Assembly: GCA_900539605.1 (NCBI GenBank)
Contig: UQCS01000002.1
Location: forward strand, 26,549-90,548
Direction: 5' to 3'
From: an uncultured Azospirillum sp.
GTDB lineage: Bacteria > Pseudomonadota > Alphaproteobacteria > RF32 > CAG-239
Length of the DNA: 64,000 nt
Position 1 is the first letter of the stretch, and every line of letters starts with the position of its first letter. The notes below the pieces were generated by a model that saw only the letters and a program-made list of their open reading frames with translations, had not been told where the DNA came from and ran no database searches. The position numbers and the translations under genes were made by a program. Below, piece after piece: positions 1-9,099 of this stretch.

Positions 1-3000
1 GAAACACCGACCGCCATAATTTTAATTTCGCCGTTAAAGTTTTCGGGAACCTGATAAGTGTAAGTCCGGGGTGTCGTTTCAACCGGCACAATTCCGCTCC
101 AGAAAACCACCGGACGGTTCTGCTTGCGGGCAAACGGATTAACCCGCAAATCGGGTTTAGCACCCATTTCCACATCGCCGCCGATTCCTTTCAAATAACG
201 TACGATTTTGATATCGGGCAAAATCAGGTCAAGAATTTGCGAAGTCACCACCTGCAGCGCTTTCTTTTGGATAAAATAGTTCAACGGCTGCGGCATTTGG
301 TAACGGGCCACTTGTAAAATACCGGTATTGACACCGTAAATGATCACTTCGCCCGGATAATCCGCCTGATATTCAATCGTCAGTTCGCGTCCGGGTTTTA
401 CCGTTGCCGGTGCATTCAGACCGATCCTGAGGCGGCGTGCCGCTTTGTTGATCGAAAACGGAACCACGGCATAACTCAGCGGTGAAACGAAAATCTTGTC
501 GGAATCGAGACTCCGGATCCACGAAACATTGATGTAAGCGTTCCCCTCTATTCCCTGCGGCAGTTCAATCTCCTGCGTCGTGGACGAGGTCTCGGATTTG
601 AACCATTTGTAAGCATACACTTTTTCCCGTTCAATCGTGATCAGTCCATAACCGGAATACGGCGCCGATATTTGCATCTGAATCTGCTCGCCGTCGTTAT
701 ATTCGCTGCGATTCAGCTTAATCTCCAGCCCGGCTTCAGTATCGACAGCATAAGTCGAATTCGTGTCTCCGGTCACGCTGTAATCGATCCGCATCACAAT
801 ATTTCCGTCCGCATCTTCCGCCTGCAAGTAATAGTCGCCCGGTACTTCGGTATTGAGGATATAGCTGCTGCCACCGGCATCAATCGAAAAATCCTCGCTT
901 TTGAGTTTCTTTTCTACCGGAACCGCTTTGTAACGATAGGTACGGTCCGGCATCTGAACCAGACTGGAAACATATTCGCGCTGATACAGACTCAGTTTCA
1001 AATTATTGAGGGCAATCGGCTGCAGAGAGGAATCAACTGCCACCAACTGCAGCTGACGAACCGAAGACTTGTAGATATAGTTCAAGGCACCGTCGTCCTT
1101 AAAACCGACCAGATAGGCATTCGGTGACACCAGTATTCCCGCCGATGCCGACACACCGCGGCCTCCGGTCAGTTCCAACCCGTCAACGTTGATATTCAAA
1201 CGATAAGTTCCTTCAGTATATTCATTAAGGTCAATCGACAGTGAAGCTTGGCCGTCGGCATCGGTTTCAACCTCGGGAAGCGTTTTTTGGTAACTTGCCA
1301 GACCAGCTCCCTCGACACGTAACGGATCACGAAAATGATAGCCCTCAAATTCCTTAAACGAGAAAGAAGCCGGAACCAGCGTATAATTTCCCTTTACCTT
1401 ATGACCCGACGCCGGATTGCCATAAAGGTTCTGCAGATCGACCGTTGCCCGCACATCTTTCTTCCGGTACCAGCCTTTGACCGGCGCGTCTTTCAGCTTG
1501 AGTTTTATCCGCATTGTATCGGGCATAAATTCCTGAACGCTGAAACTGACCGAAGCCACAGGATAATATTCGTTATTTCCGCGAATTTGCCGAAGATTAA
1601 GGCTGTAACGCCCCAACCCTGCCGTTTGCGGAACCGGATATTTGTATTCTATCAGGCCAAATTTGTCGGGCCAGACTTTTTTCTCGGCCACTTTATCATC
1701 GTTTTGATTGCGAATTTCCAAACTCATCGGCAGATTCTGCGGTATACTGAGATCTTTTTGCCGGACGATCAGCCCGAAATAAGCTTCTTCGCCGGGACGG
1801 TAGATTCCGCGGTCGGAAAAACCATAAGCGGAAACAATATCTTTGGGCATATAATAATCATCATAAACGCCGCCGACGTCAAAACGCGAAACATCGGTAC
1901 GGCGATCGTAACGATTGACCGGCAAATAAGAAAGGTCCCCCTGTCGGCTTACTTTATAAACAACTGCCTGCTTGTCATTGCGAAATGCCGAAAAATCGGG
2001 AATTTCCGTAAAACCCTGCGCATCGGTATATCCGGAAACGACCGGGCGTCCGTTTTTGCCCAACACTTCTACCAACGCACCTTCAACCGGCCCTTCGCCG
2101 GCAATCGAAGAAACCAAAACCGCATGCGTGCCGTCAGCATTGTCTTTGACAATAATGCCCAGGTCGGTAATAACGATCAGTCGCGAGTCTTCCGCGGTTG
2201 TAGCCGATTGACGCAAGCTTCCGCTCACCTTAACCAGAAAAATGCCTTTTTTGTCCTGAAAATATTCACCGAGGTCAAGTGACGAATAAACCTGATCTGC
2301 CGGATGCTGCAAATTAATGCTCAATTCTTTTTCAAAAACTTCGGCAATGTTGTCTTCGTTAAAACTGTAACGGTTAATAAAATAAGGCGTCGCAAAATTG
2401 CCGCCGGTCTGAGTCACCAGATGATTGAGGTTGTCGGAAGCAATCCGCGCCACTTTGACTTTCAGCTTATCTGCCCCGCGCGAAACCAACGGCAGATTCT
2501 TATCACTTTTAAGCGGAAGAACCGCACCGTCAAAAGCTATTCCGGCTTCAACCGGGTATGCCGGCGCCGGAAGGAAGTAAACTTCGTCGCTTCCGAGCTT
2601 ATACCCTTCTTCGGAACGGATATTCCGCTTAATCAGCACGACCAGACAACGCGGTTCACCACTGTAATCATACCGGAAATTATATGTCTTAGCTGCCTTT
2701 TGTCCCGAATCGATCCGATTCAATTTTAATTTCGAAAAGGCCGAAACAAATGCTGTTTTCTCGTTCTCTTTCTTTTTGGCCAGCTTTGATTGCAAATTGC
2801 CGCAATAGCTTTCATCACTGACATACAACTCAATATTGGCCTTTGTTTCTTCGCTGCTGACCGCGGTCGAAAACTCTGTCAGCAAAATCTGCTCCGGCCG
2901 GTTTTCTTTTTGCTCATTGCGAACTATACGACTGTCTATCGACGTCACTTTGAAAAAATCGGAAATTCCCGGCACCGAAACCACCGCCCGTACCACAGTC

Positions 3001-3737
3001 TGCAATTTGTGATCGTTATAGGCGTTGGCAACCTTACCTACTTCGATATTGATAAAATCGGCGTCTTTCTTTATCGTCACCGGAGAAGACATTACATGCA
3101 GCTTGTGATCTTGGTCAGTCAGATTATAAGTGAAATCATATTTTTCGCCGTTGTCCGAATAAACCCGGATTTGTTTCTGAAGATCTTTGGTTTGCAGCGG
3201 ATAGGTAAAGGAAAAAGTAGCCACCGCATGTTTAGAACGCACATCTTGGGGCGATTCGTAAAATTCCTTATTTTCCGTTGTTGCCCGAAAGTTGGGGGCT
3301 TGGAAAGAAAAAGTCCGGTCTTTTAAAACAATCCCGTCGCTCAGAATGCTGTCGGCAATCCTTACCGTATATTCGGCAGCGGGAATCCAATCGGCGGAAG
3401 GCGTCAGCCGCAAAGCGCGGTCGTTGAGCAAAGACCAGCTGCCCTTAACCGGCGGATTAACCGTTAACCCCCGGTTCAATTCTTCTCCGCTCAACCCCAG
3501 CTTAAACGCTGCATCACTGAAATAGGCTTCAACCGTATCCACGACAACCCCGTCATCACGAACAGTCGTATACATCGGACTTGAAACCGAATGTATGGAA
3601 ACCTCTGTCGGCTGTTTTTCGTGCAGAGTGTAACTTTTAGGCGTTAAGTACAAATAAACGGCGCCGGCAGACAAACCCAGAAAGGCGGTTGCGGCTCCGA
3701 TAATTAAAAAAATTTTTGATGAAAAAAGCTTTTCCAT
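1..3737 (-). CDS. Bacterial alpha-2-macroglobulin, 3' part missing (runs off left edge)
   Basis: About 1,245 codons are open from the ATG at 3737 to the left edge with no stop, so the C-terminus lies outside the window. Residues about 9-31 form one hydrophobic segment, read as a signal anchor. I see no lipobox cysteine, unlike the E. coli YhfM/YfhM-type lipoprotein. A long run of beta-rich macroglobulin (MG) domains follows. The MG motif DRGIYRPGE, near residue 640, is the hallmark of the A2M N-terminal family. Family members are periplasmic or membrane-anchored protease traps, often made beside a peptidoglycan synthase (PbpC). The thioester and bait region would be in the missing part, so I cannot say whether this is the thioester type. 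Family call is strong; function is inferred. Confidence 0.88.
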   Translation of the reverse strand, partial: MEKLFSSKIFLIIGAATAFLGLSAGAVYLYLTPKSYTLHEKQPTEVSIHSVSSPMYTTVRDDGVVVDTVEAYFSDAAFKLGLSGEELNRGLTVNPPVKGSWSLLNDRALRLTPSADWIPAAEYTVRIADSILSDGIVLKDRTFSFQAPNFRATTENKEFYESPQDVRSKHAVATFSFTYPLQTKDLQKQIRVYSDNGEKYDFTYNLTDQDHKLHVMSSPVTIKKDADFINIEVGKVANAYNDHKLQTVVRAVVSVPGISDFFKVTSIDSRIVRNEQKENRPEQILLTEFSTAVSSEETKANIELYVSDESYCGNLQSKLAKKKENEKTAFVSAFSKLKLNRIDSGQKAAKTYNFRYDYSGEPRCLVVLIKRNIRSEEGYKLGSDEVYFLPAPAYPVEAGIAFDGAVLPLKSDKNLPLVSRGADKLKVKVARIASDNLNHLVTQTGGNFATPYFINRYSFNEDNIAEVFEKELSINLQHPADQVYSSLDLGEYFQDKKGIFLVKVSGSLRQSATTAEDSRLIVITDLGIIVKDNADGTHAVLVSSIAGEGPVEGALVEVLGKNGRPVVSGYTDAQGFTEIPDFSAFRNDKQAVVYKVSRQGDLSYLPVNRYDRRTDVSRFDVGGVYDDYYMPKDIVSAYGFSDRGIYRPGEEAYFGLIVRQKDLSIPQNLPMSLEIRNQNDDKVAEKKVWPDKFGLIEYKYPVPQTAGLGRYSLNLRQIRGNNEYYPVASVSFSVQEFMPDTMRIKLKLKDAPVKGWYRKKDVRATVDLQNLYGNPASGHKVKGNYTLVPASFSFKEFEGYHFRDPLRVEGAGLASYQKTLPEVETDADGQASLSIDLNEYTEGTYRLNINVDGLELTGGRGVSASAGILVSPNAYLVGFKDDGALNYIYKSSVRQLQLVAVDSSLQPIALNNLKLSLYQREYVSSLVQMPDRTYRYKAVPVEKKLKSEDFSIDAGGSSYILNTEVPGDYYLQAEDADGNIVMRIDYSVTGDTNSTYAVDTEAGLEIKLNRSEYNDGEQIQMQISAPYSGYGLITIEREKVYAYKWFKSETSSTTQEIELPQGIEGNAYINVSWIRSLDSDKIFVSPLSYAVVPFSINKAARRLRIGLNAPATVKPGRELTIEYQADYPGEVIIYGVNTGILQVARYQMPQPLNYFIQKKALQVVTSQILDLILPDIKIVRYLKGIGGDVEMGAKPDLRVNPFARKQNRPVVFWSGIVPVETTPRTYTYQVPENFNGEIKIMAVGV

Positions 3738-3843
3738 GACAGGTTTCCTTACAGTTGGCTGACCCTGTCATAATACACCTGCCATCCGGCGTGGCAAATA
3801 AATTATTGCACTTATTTACAATACTTACCGGCTCTTCGCCTTT

Positions 3844-4404
3844 TTACAAATAAGGAGTTAAATCGAACACCGCCGTATTTTCCCACACCGGCTGCTGCTC
3901 AAATACCGGCAGTTCCGGCGACAGCTTATGCAAACGCAGCATCACCGCCCGCATAAAGTTCCCATGACTGAAAACGACCACATTACGCTTACGCAGCTTT
4001 CGTAAACGGGTCAACATATCATCAACCCGTGACAACATTTGGTTGAAGGATTCGGCATCGCGTCCGTCAACATAATCGGGATCGTTACGGGCAAAATACG
4101 CTTCCACCCACGGAAGCCTTTCTTCCTGAGTGGTATTGTTACAATGTTCTGCATCCAAAAATGAAAACTCCTGCACCGGCCAAATTTCAACCGATGTCTC
4201 AGGATATTTTTCCAACAACGGCGCCGCTGTCTGCTGCGTACGCACAAACGGCGAAACAACAATCAGATCCGGTTGGAAGTTCAGCTTTTCGGCAAGAGCC
4301 AGCGCCTGTTTTTTCCCGTCTTCCGACAATACGGCACCGCCGTGACTCGAGGTTCGGGCACCGGCATTGCTGACACTTTCCGCATGTCGGATCATATATA
4401 TCAT
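3844..4404 (-). CDS. Histidine phosphatase superfamily protein
   Basis: 186 aa, cytoplasmic. The phosphoglycerate-mutase-like signature RHAE is at residues 6-9, with His7 the expected phospho-acceptor. Arg55 (SPFVRTQQT) and His147 (VFSHGNF) complete the usual catalytic pocket. A good Shine-Dalgarno (GGGAGG) precedes the start. It is the last gene of a minus-strand group with ugd and galE, about 70 bp after galE, so a role with sugar phosphates or a phosphoprotein of the same pathway is possible. The substrate cannot be read from the sequence, because this superfamily also includes SixA-, CobC- and GpmB-type enzymes. Confidence 0.88.
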   Translation of the reverse strand: MIYMIRHAESVSNAGARTSSHGGAVLSEDGKKQALALAEKLNFQPDLIVVSPFVRTQQTAAPLLEKYPETSVEIWPVQEFSFLDAEHCNNTTQEERLPWVEAYFARNDPDYVDGRDAESFNQMLSRVDDMLTRLRKLRKRNVVVFSHGNFMRAVMLRLHKLSPELPVFEQQPVWENTAVFDLTPYL

Positions 4405-4472
4405 TGTTGGTTCCTCCCTTTAATGCTTCTGAAGCGTTTTCATTCCATCCGTCTGTCGTTCAGGCGCCGTTT

Positions 4473-5426
4473 TCAGGCCAGTTCGGTACGTACAATATCT
4501 TCAATGGAAGTGTAGACCGGTTTCCACCCCAACTCGGTTTCGGCTTTGCGGTTAGAAGCAACCAACACTGCCGGATCTCCCGGGCGCCGCGATGCATACC
4601 GCACCGGAAGCAGCTTACCGGTTACCTTCTCCGTCGCCGCCACCACTTCCTGCACCGTCACACCGTTGGTCGTCCCCAAATTGAAGACCGCGGAGGGCTT
4701 GCCTTCGAGCAGACGTTTAATAGCCAGCACATGGGCCGCCGCCAGATCGGATACATGCACATAGTCCCGCACGCAGGTCCCGTCACGGGTTTCATAGTCA
4801 TTGCCGAAAATCTGCAGGCATTCGCGTTTGCCATCTACAACTTCGCGAATAATCGGCAGCAGATTTTGCGGGTTGCGGTCACGGCCTTTAATTGCACCGC
4901 CGGCATCATAACCGGCCGCATTGAAGTAACGCAGCGCAGTATATTTTATTCCCCGCAACCGGTCATACCATTCCATCAGACGTTCCATTTCAACTTTGGT
5001 AAAACCATAGAAATTGATCGGATTAAGCAGATGCGTCTCATCAATCGGCAAATATTCCGGCATGCCGTAAACCGCCGCCGAGGAAGAAAAGACCAACACC
5101 CGTATCCCACTTTTGGCCATCGCATTCAAAATATTAACCGCCCCGATCAGATTGTTTTCGGCGTAAAGTTCGGGGTTGTCCATCGATTCTCCCACCGCTT
5201 TTTTGGCAGCCAGATGAACGACGGCATCAAATCCGCCTTCCATTACCGTTTTGAGCTTCGGATAATCGAGGATATTACCTTCGACAAAGCCGGCATCGGG
5301 GAACAGGTTAATTTTGTGACCGCTTGAAAGATCGTCATAAACCACCGTTTGTGCACCCTGATCCAAAAGTTCTTTAACAACATGAGAACCGATATAACCT
5401 GCCCCGCCGATCACCAAAACTTTCAT
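4473..5426 (-). CDS. galE: UDP-glucose 4-epimerase (GalE)
   Basis: 317 aa, extended short-chain dehydrogenase. The NAD-binding GGAGYIGSH lies at residues 7-15. The catalytic triad is visible as Ser115/116 (FSSSAAVYG), Tyr140 and Lys144 (YGFTK). The C-terminal part (RRPGDPAVLVA, LGWKP) is typical of GalE, which interconverts UDP-glucose and UDP-galactose for surface polysaccharide. I use the ATG at 5426 because the nucleotide-binding strand begins there. An upstream in-frame extension would overlap ugd by about 90 bp. It starts 4 bp after the ugd stop, so the two are co-transcribed and probably translationally coupled. A 4-epimerase acting on UDP-glucuronate is a less likely alternative. Confidence 0.92.
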   Translation of the reverse strand: MKVLVIGGAGYIGSHVVKELLDQGAQTVVYDDLSSGHKINLFPDAGFVEGNILDYPKLKTVMEGGFDAVVHLAAKKAVGESMDNPELYAENNLIGAVNILNAMAKSGIRVLVFSSSAAVYGMPEYLPIDETHLLNPINFYGFTKVEMERLMEWYDRLRGIKYTALRYFNAAGYDAGGAIKGRDRNPQNLLPIIREVVDGKRECLQIFGNDYETRDGTCVRDYVHVSDLAAAHVLAIKRLLEGKPSAVFNLGTTNGVTVQEVVAATEKVTGKLLPVRYASRRPGDPAVLVASNRKAETELGWKPVYTSIEDIVRTELA

Positions 5427-5430
5427 TTGC

Positions 5431-6738
5431 TTATTTCCTTTGTCCGATACACTGATACTCAAAACCGGCCTGTTTAACAGCATCGGCACTGAGCATATTG
5501 CGCAGATCGACGATCTTGGCACAGTTCATAATTTTTGCCAACCGCCCGAGATCAAGTGTACGGAAATCTTCCCATTCGGTCAAAATTACCGCGACGTCCG
5601 CCCCCGTGCAGGCTTCTTCCGCATCATTGGCATAAGATACCGTATTGTTCAGAATAGATTTGGCATTACTCAGCGCTTTGGGATCATATACCATGATATT
5701 GCGGGAATACTTAATCATTTCCTTGATAATATCAATGGCCGGAGATTCGCGGCAGTCATCGGTTCCGCCTTTGAACGCCAACCCGAGAACGGCAATCTTT
5801 CCTTCCGGATGTTCTTTTATCGCCTCAATGACACGTTGGCCCATTTTCACCTTACGGTTATCATTTTCGGCAATTGTCGTTTCAATCAGATTGAGATGCG
5901 ACCCGAATTTTTTCCCCATTTGCGCCATCGCGTTGGTATCTTTCGGAAAACACGATCCGCCGTAGCCGGGCCCCGGGTTGAGGAATTTTTTGCCGATGCG
6001 GGAATCCAACCCCATCCCCTTCGCCACTTCGCGGATATCAGCCCCGGAGCACTCGCAGAAATCCGCCATTTCGTTAACATAATGAATTTTCATTGCCAAA
6101 AAAGCGTTGGATGCATATTTTATGGTTTCAGAAGAACGGCGTTTAACACACAAAAACTCGCTTTTCCCTTCAAAAGGACGATACAATTCCAGCATCACGC
6201 CGCGCGCTTTTTCGCTGTCGGTGCCGATCACAATCCGATCCGGATTGAAAAAATCGTGAATTGCAAAACCTTCCCGCAGGAATTCGGGCAGAGAAACCAC
6301 ATCAAAATCGGCCTTTGGATTGACTCTGGCAATGATTTGTTCAATCTCGTCACCGGTACCGACCGGAACCGTCGATTTGGTTGCCACAACCGTATAGCCA
6401 TCCAAATATCCGGCCAACTCTTCGGCAGCTGCATAAATATATTTAAGATCGGCTTCCTTTGTCACCGGATGCGGCGGTGTTCCGACCGCCAGCATGACAA
6501 TATCTGCTCCTTTCACCGCTGTTTCCATATCGGTGGTAAACGAAAGCGCGCCGGCTGCAACGTTCTTGCGAAACAATTCTTCCATTCCATCTTCATATAA
6601 AGTCAACTCCCCCCGGTTGAGTTTGTCGATCTTATCCGCCAGTTTGTCAACGCAAACGACGCGGTTACCCAGTTCGGCAAGGCCGACCCCGGTTGGCAGT
6701 CCAACATATCCGGTTCCGATAATAGCAACTTTCTTCAT
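5431..6738 (-). CDS. ugd: UDP-glucose 6-dehydrogenase family protein
   Basis: 435 aa. It has an N-terminal Rossmann fold (GTGYVGLPTG, residues 8-17), a central helical domain with Lys207 (TIKYASNAFLA), the catalytic cysteine Cys263 in GPGYGGSCFPKD, and a C-terminal UDP-binding Rossmann domain (LGLAFKGGTDDCRES). Family enzymes oxidise UDP-glucose to UDP-glucuronate with 2 NAD+. Direct coupling to galE fits supply of UDP-GlcA and UDP-Gal for an envelope polysaccharide. UDP-HexNAc or GDP-mannose dehydrogenases are relatives and cannot be fully excluded, but the motifs and length fit Ugd best. Confidence 0.92.
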   Translation of the reverse strand: MKKVAIIGTGYVGLPTGVGLAELGNRVVCVDKLADKIDKLNRGELTLYEDGMEELFRKNVAAGALSFTTDMETAVKGADIVMLAVGTPPHPVTKEADLKYIYAAAEELAGYLDGYTVVATKSTVPVGTGDEIEQIIARVNPKADFDVVSLPEFLREGFAIHDFFNPDRIVIGTDSEKARGVMLELYRPFEGKSEFLCVKRRSSETIKYASNAFLAMKIHYVNEMADFCECSGADIREVAKGMGLDSRIGKKFLNPGPGYGGSCFPKDTNAMAQMGKKFGSHLNLIETTIAENDNRKVKMGQRVIEAIKEHPEGKIAVLGLAFKGGTDDCRESPAIDIIKEMIKYSRNIMVYDPKALSNAKSILNNTVSYANDAEEACTGADVAVILTEWEDFRTLDLGRLAKIMNCAKIVDLRNMLSADAVKQAGFEYQCIGQRK

Positions 6739-6918
6739 TATAGAATATCCTCACTAATACAATTATTACATACTTTTAGCTTAGTCAGATCACAACTAAT
6801 TATAGTATCGCAACATTAAAACACAAGCACTGATTACATTTTGCACACGAATTATAATTTGTATTGCGCAAGTCGTTAAAAAACACTATATTTTTTAAAA
6901 CTTAATTTGAGGAAAAAG

Positions 6919-7593
6919 ATGCAAAAAGAGCTTTACCTGTTTATTGTATGGCAGAACGCCCGGTTTATGGAAAAACAGATCGCTGCCGATCTCAAAAAGA
7001 AATTCGAAATTTTCCGAATTCTCGAAGTGACTTGGAAACCGGAAAATTTTTCCCTCAATTTGGCGCGCTTCTACGGCAAAAAACTGCCCAAAGGATGTAA
7101 AAAAGAAAAAGAAACCGGTGCCGGCGCTTTTCGGGTCTATTTGGTTTATGACCACAACCCTCAGTATACCGACGGCAAAAATGTCAACATTGTCAAAAGC
7201 AAATACGAGTACCGTCAGTTAACCGGCGGCGGCAATTTGGTACACGCCAGCGACAATCCGCAGGAAACCAACGAAAACCTTTTGCTGCTATTCGGAAAAA
7301 CAATTAAGGATTTTGAACAGGAAGGCCCCGACACCGCCGTCACGCCTTACGGGCAGGATCTGATCGGCTGCCCGGTATGGGAAAATTTGGAACAGGCCCT
7401 CGAAGCTGTCAAGAAAGTTCCGTTTACACGCGTCAAAGCCTATAAAAACTCTTATCTGATTCACAGCCGCAACGCCGATCTCGCTCGCCGGATTCTCAAT
7501 GCTTCTAGTCATTTTTCAATTCCGGGAATTCATAAATATTCGATCGAAATCGGCAAATCGCGGCAACCGGTATATATCCGCAAGGTCAACTAA
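6919..7593 (+). CDS. Conserved hypothetical protein, unrecognised fold
   Basis: 224 aa from the ATG at 6919, preceded by GAGGAAAA as Shine-Dalgarno; a TTG four codons upstream is inside that site and is not used. It has no signal peptide or membrane segment, is rich in Lys and aromatic residues, and has a central TGGGNLVHASDNPQETNENL block that looks like a conserved active-site or ligand loop. It is transcribed divergently from ugd across a 180-bp AT-rich gap, so it may belong to the same polysaccharide locus. I have a weak impression of similar proteins in capsule clusters but cannot name a family. Confidence 0.7.
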   Translation: MQKELYLFIVWQNARFMEKQIAADLKKKFEIFRILEVTWKPENFSLNLARFYGKKLPKGCKKEKETGAGAFRVYLVYDHNPQYTDGKNVNIVKSKYEYRQLTGGGNLVHASDNPQETNENLLLLFGKTIKDFEQEGPDTAVTPYGQDLIGCPVWENLEQALEAVKKVPFTRVKAYKNSYLIHSRNADLARRILNASSHFSIPGIHKYSIEIGKSRQPVYIRKVN

Positions 7594-7943
7594 ATCTTAC
7601 GGTGTTTTTTCGCGGTAACGTCGTCGTCATCGTCCGCTTCGGCGTCCGGCGTTCTGGTAAACAAAACGTTCCATATCTGGCGTCTGAACATCCAGATGTT
7701 GATCAGTCCGAGCACCACCATCAGCGAAGCAAAAAGATACAAAATGTAATACCAGCTGAGTTCAGTCGCATTCATCATCACTTCCTGGTTGGTAAAACGC
7801 AAAAAGCTGATCGACACTGCGGTGACAATAAAAGAAACCAAAAAAGCTCCCATCCACACCCGGCGCATCACAAACTTGTCCGCCATCAGAGACGTCAGAG
7901 CATAAATTAAAAACAAAGCCACAAATAAATATAATTCCATCAT
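7590..7943 (-). CDS. Small membrane protein, three predicted TM segments
   Basis: 117 aa. Hydrophobic segments lie at about residues 3-21, 31-48 and 64-83. A charged cytoplasmic tail ends in an Asp run (EADDDDD) followed by basic residues (KKHRK). The 3' end overlaps that of the preceding plus-strand gene by 4 bp, in convergent arrangement. The start may be the first or second of two adjacent ATGs; an AAGAGG-type site is upstream. I recognise no family and no motif that suggests an enzyme. Confidence 0.7.
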   Translation of the reverse strand: MMELYLFVALFLIYALTSLMADKFVMRRVWMGAFLVSFIVTAVSISFLRFTNQEVMMNATELSWYYILYLFASLMVVLGLINIWMFRRQIWNVLFTRTPDAEADDDDDVTAKKHRKI

Positions 7944-8064
7944 CGTATACCTCTTAATTATCTTTCGCTAAATAAGATAATGATGCTTCCCGCCTTTTCA
8001 ACAACCGTCAGATTTTTTATTTTCCCGCAACTTGTTATTCGATATCCCGCTATTTTTACATAAG

Positions 8065-8101
8065 AAAAGACTGCTACCTTACGGCAGCAGTCTTTTCTTT
8101 T
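8065..8101. terminator. Rho-independent terminator, 11-bp stem
   Basis: The arms AAAAGACTGCT (8065-8075) and AGCAGTCTTTT (8086-8096) are perfectly complementary around a 10-nt loop. A T-rich run follows on the plus strand, and the stem itself ends in T-rich sequence on the minus strand. It most likely ends the minus-strand gene at 8114-8362. Confidence 0.75.
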
Positions 8102-8113
8102 TCTTTCAGAAGC

Positions 8114-8362
8114 TTATCCTCTGTAGAACCACCAGGAAATCAACACGTTTCTCTTACGGGTTACCCAGCAAAAGATCGTATAAATTCCGCCGGCCACAGC
8201 TCCAAAAGCCCACATACCGCCGAAAATCCAGCCGATAAGCGCACCGAGGAACGCCGTGATCACCAGCTCAAGCACATAGCTCAAACCGTTATAAAACAAT
8301 TCTTTGCATGCGCCGCAAAGAACACAAAGAATAAAGCCTCCAAAAACAATGCTTGCTATCAT
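8114..8362 (-). CDS. Small membrane protein (82 aa)
   Basis: Two or three hydrophobic, glycine-rich segments cover residues about 1-20, 30-50 and 52-66. A short basic tail (TRKRN) and an aromatic end (SWWFYRG) follow. It lies 69 bp downstream of another small membrane protein on the same strand and is closed by the hairpin at 8065-8101, so the two probably form one transcript. I do not recognise the family. Confidence 0.6.
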   Translation of the reverse strand: MIASIVFGGFILCVLCGACKELFYNGLSYVLELVITAFLGALIGWIFGGMWAFGAVAGGIYTIFCWVTRKRNVLISWWFYRG

Positions 8363-8431
8363 GATAAAAATTTTTTTTATGTTTTACATTTGCCCCCATT
8401 ACAATTCTTCAACGCCGGGGACTTGGCGTTA

Positions 8432-8728
8432 TCAGAAATTAAAGCTCTCACCGGACTTCCAAGGCCAGAAGACGATCACCAACACAACATTAACAGCAAT
8501 CACGCCAATGAGCATAACCACCATCTCCGTATATGTCGGGATAAATTTACCGATAATAGCATCAATCAATCCGCCCAAAAAAGCAGGAATGACATTCAGA
8601 GCCAAACCGGCAAATCTTTCGAATTCTTCGCCTTTTTTACTTGTTATTATTAACCACAAACCTGTGATGATGATAACAACTAAAGCGATTACTGCACAAA
8701 TTCCGAGAGTGTTTATAATATTTTCCAT
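8432..8728 (-). CDS. Small membrane protein (98 aa) with a long structured leader
   Basis: Three hydrophobic segments are seen at residues about 8-28, 42-60 and 70-90, with a charged KKGEEFERF link. It follows a recognisable promoter (8886-8913) by about 150 nt. That leader contains a 12-bp inverted repeat. It could belong to the family of small channel- or DUF-type inner-membrane proteins, but nothing identifies it. It is probably co-transcribed with the 82-aa membrane protein downstream. Confidence 0.6.
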   Translation of the reverse strand: MENIINTLGICAVIALVVIIITGLWLIITSKKGEEFERFAGLALNVIPAFLGGLIDAIIGKFIPTYTEMVVMLIGVIAVNVVLVIVFWPWKSGESFNF

Positions 8729-8754
8729 ATCTTTAGATTTAAAGGTTATTACTG

Positions 8755-8869
8755 TAGTCTGTTCAAGTTTTCACTCAAATTTTCGACAGTTACAACCAAT
8801 AAAAAAGGTAAAACCTAATTTTATGATGGCAAGCTTGCGAATAATTGAATAGAAAAATTGAACAGACTA
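8755..8869. repeat. 12-bp inverted repeat framing the leader of the 98-aa membrane protein
   Basis: TAGTCTGTTCAA (8755-8766) and its exact complement TTGAACAGACTA (8858-8869) enclose 91 bp. The inner part carries a GCAAGCTTGC palindrome (8830-8839). Both arms lie between the predicted transcription start and the start codon at 8728, so the RNA could close on itself just upstream of the ribosome-binding region. Confidence 0.6.
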
Positions 8870-8885
8870 ATTTTGTTATACTTTC

Positions 8886-8913
8886 ATTATATATTTTTTG
8901 TCACAAATTGCAA
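8886..8913 (-). promoter_or_regulatory. Sigma70-like promoter for the small membrane-protein genes
   Basis: On the minus strand TTGCAA (8913-8908) and TATAAT (8891-8886) are 16 bp apart in AT-rich DNA. Predicted start is near 8879. The rest of the 371-bp gap 8729-9099 holds no gene that I can support: only this promoter, the leader repeat and the slt terminator. Confidence 0.55.
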
Positions 8914-9072
8914 GCAAAATCCTGCTTTTTTGTCATTTTTTTAAAATCACCCGCTTTTTTTGACAAAACACAGAGATAATAAACTTCGAAGCCGTCAGAA
9001 ACACATCCGCTCAAGCTCAAAGGTGCAACTGTTTTGCCGATGTTTTCCCGGCGGAGAAATTCCGTATTTCAT

Positions 9073-9095
9073 AAAAAAGGCCCCATTTTCGGGGC
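9073..9095 (-). terminator. Terminator of the lytic transglycosylase gene
   Basis: On the minus strand a GCCCC/GGGGC stem with a 6-nt loop (9095-9080) is followed directly by a T tract (9079-9073). It starts 5 bp after the slt stop codon. Confidence 0.75.
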
Positions 9096-9099
9096 AAAA

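Noticed and set aside
1335..2282. Long plus-strand reading frames opposite the macroglobulin gene (also at 672-1127, 2304-2729 and 2790-3326)
   Set aside because: They mirror the third-base pattern of the minus-strand gene, have no Shine-Dalgarno sites and give implausible proteins; the minus strand is open throughout and matches a known family.
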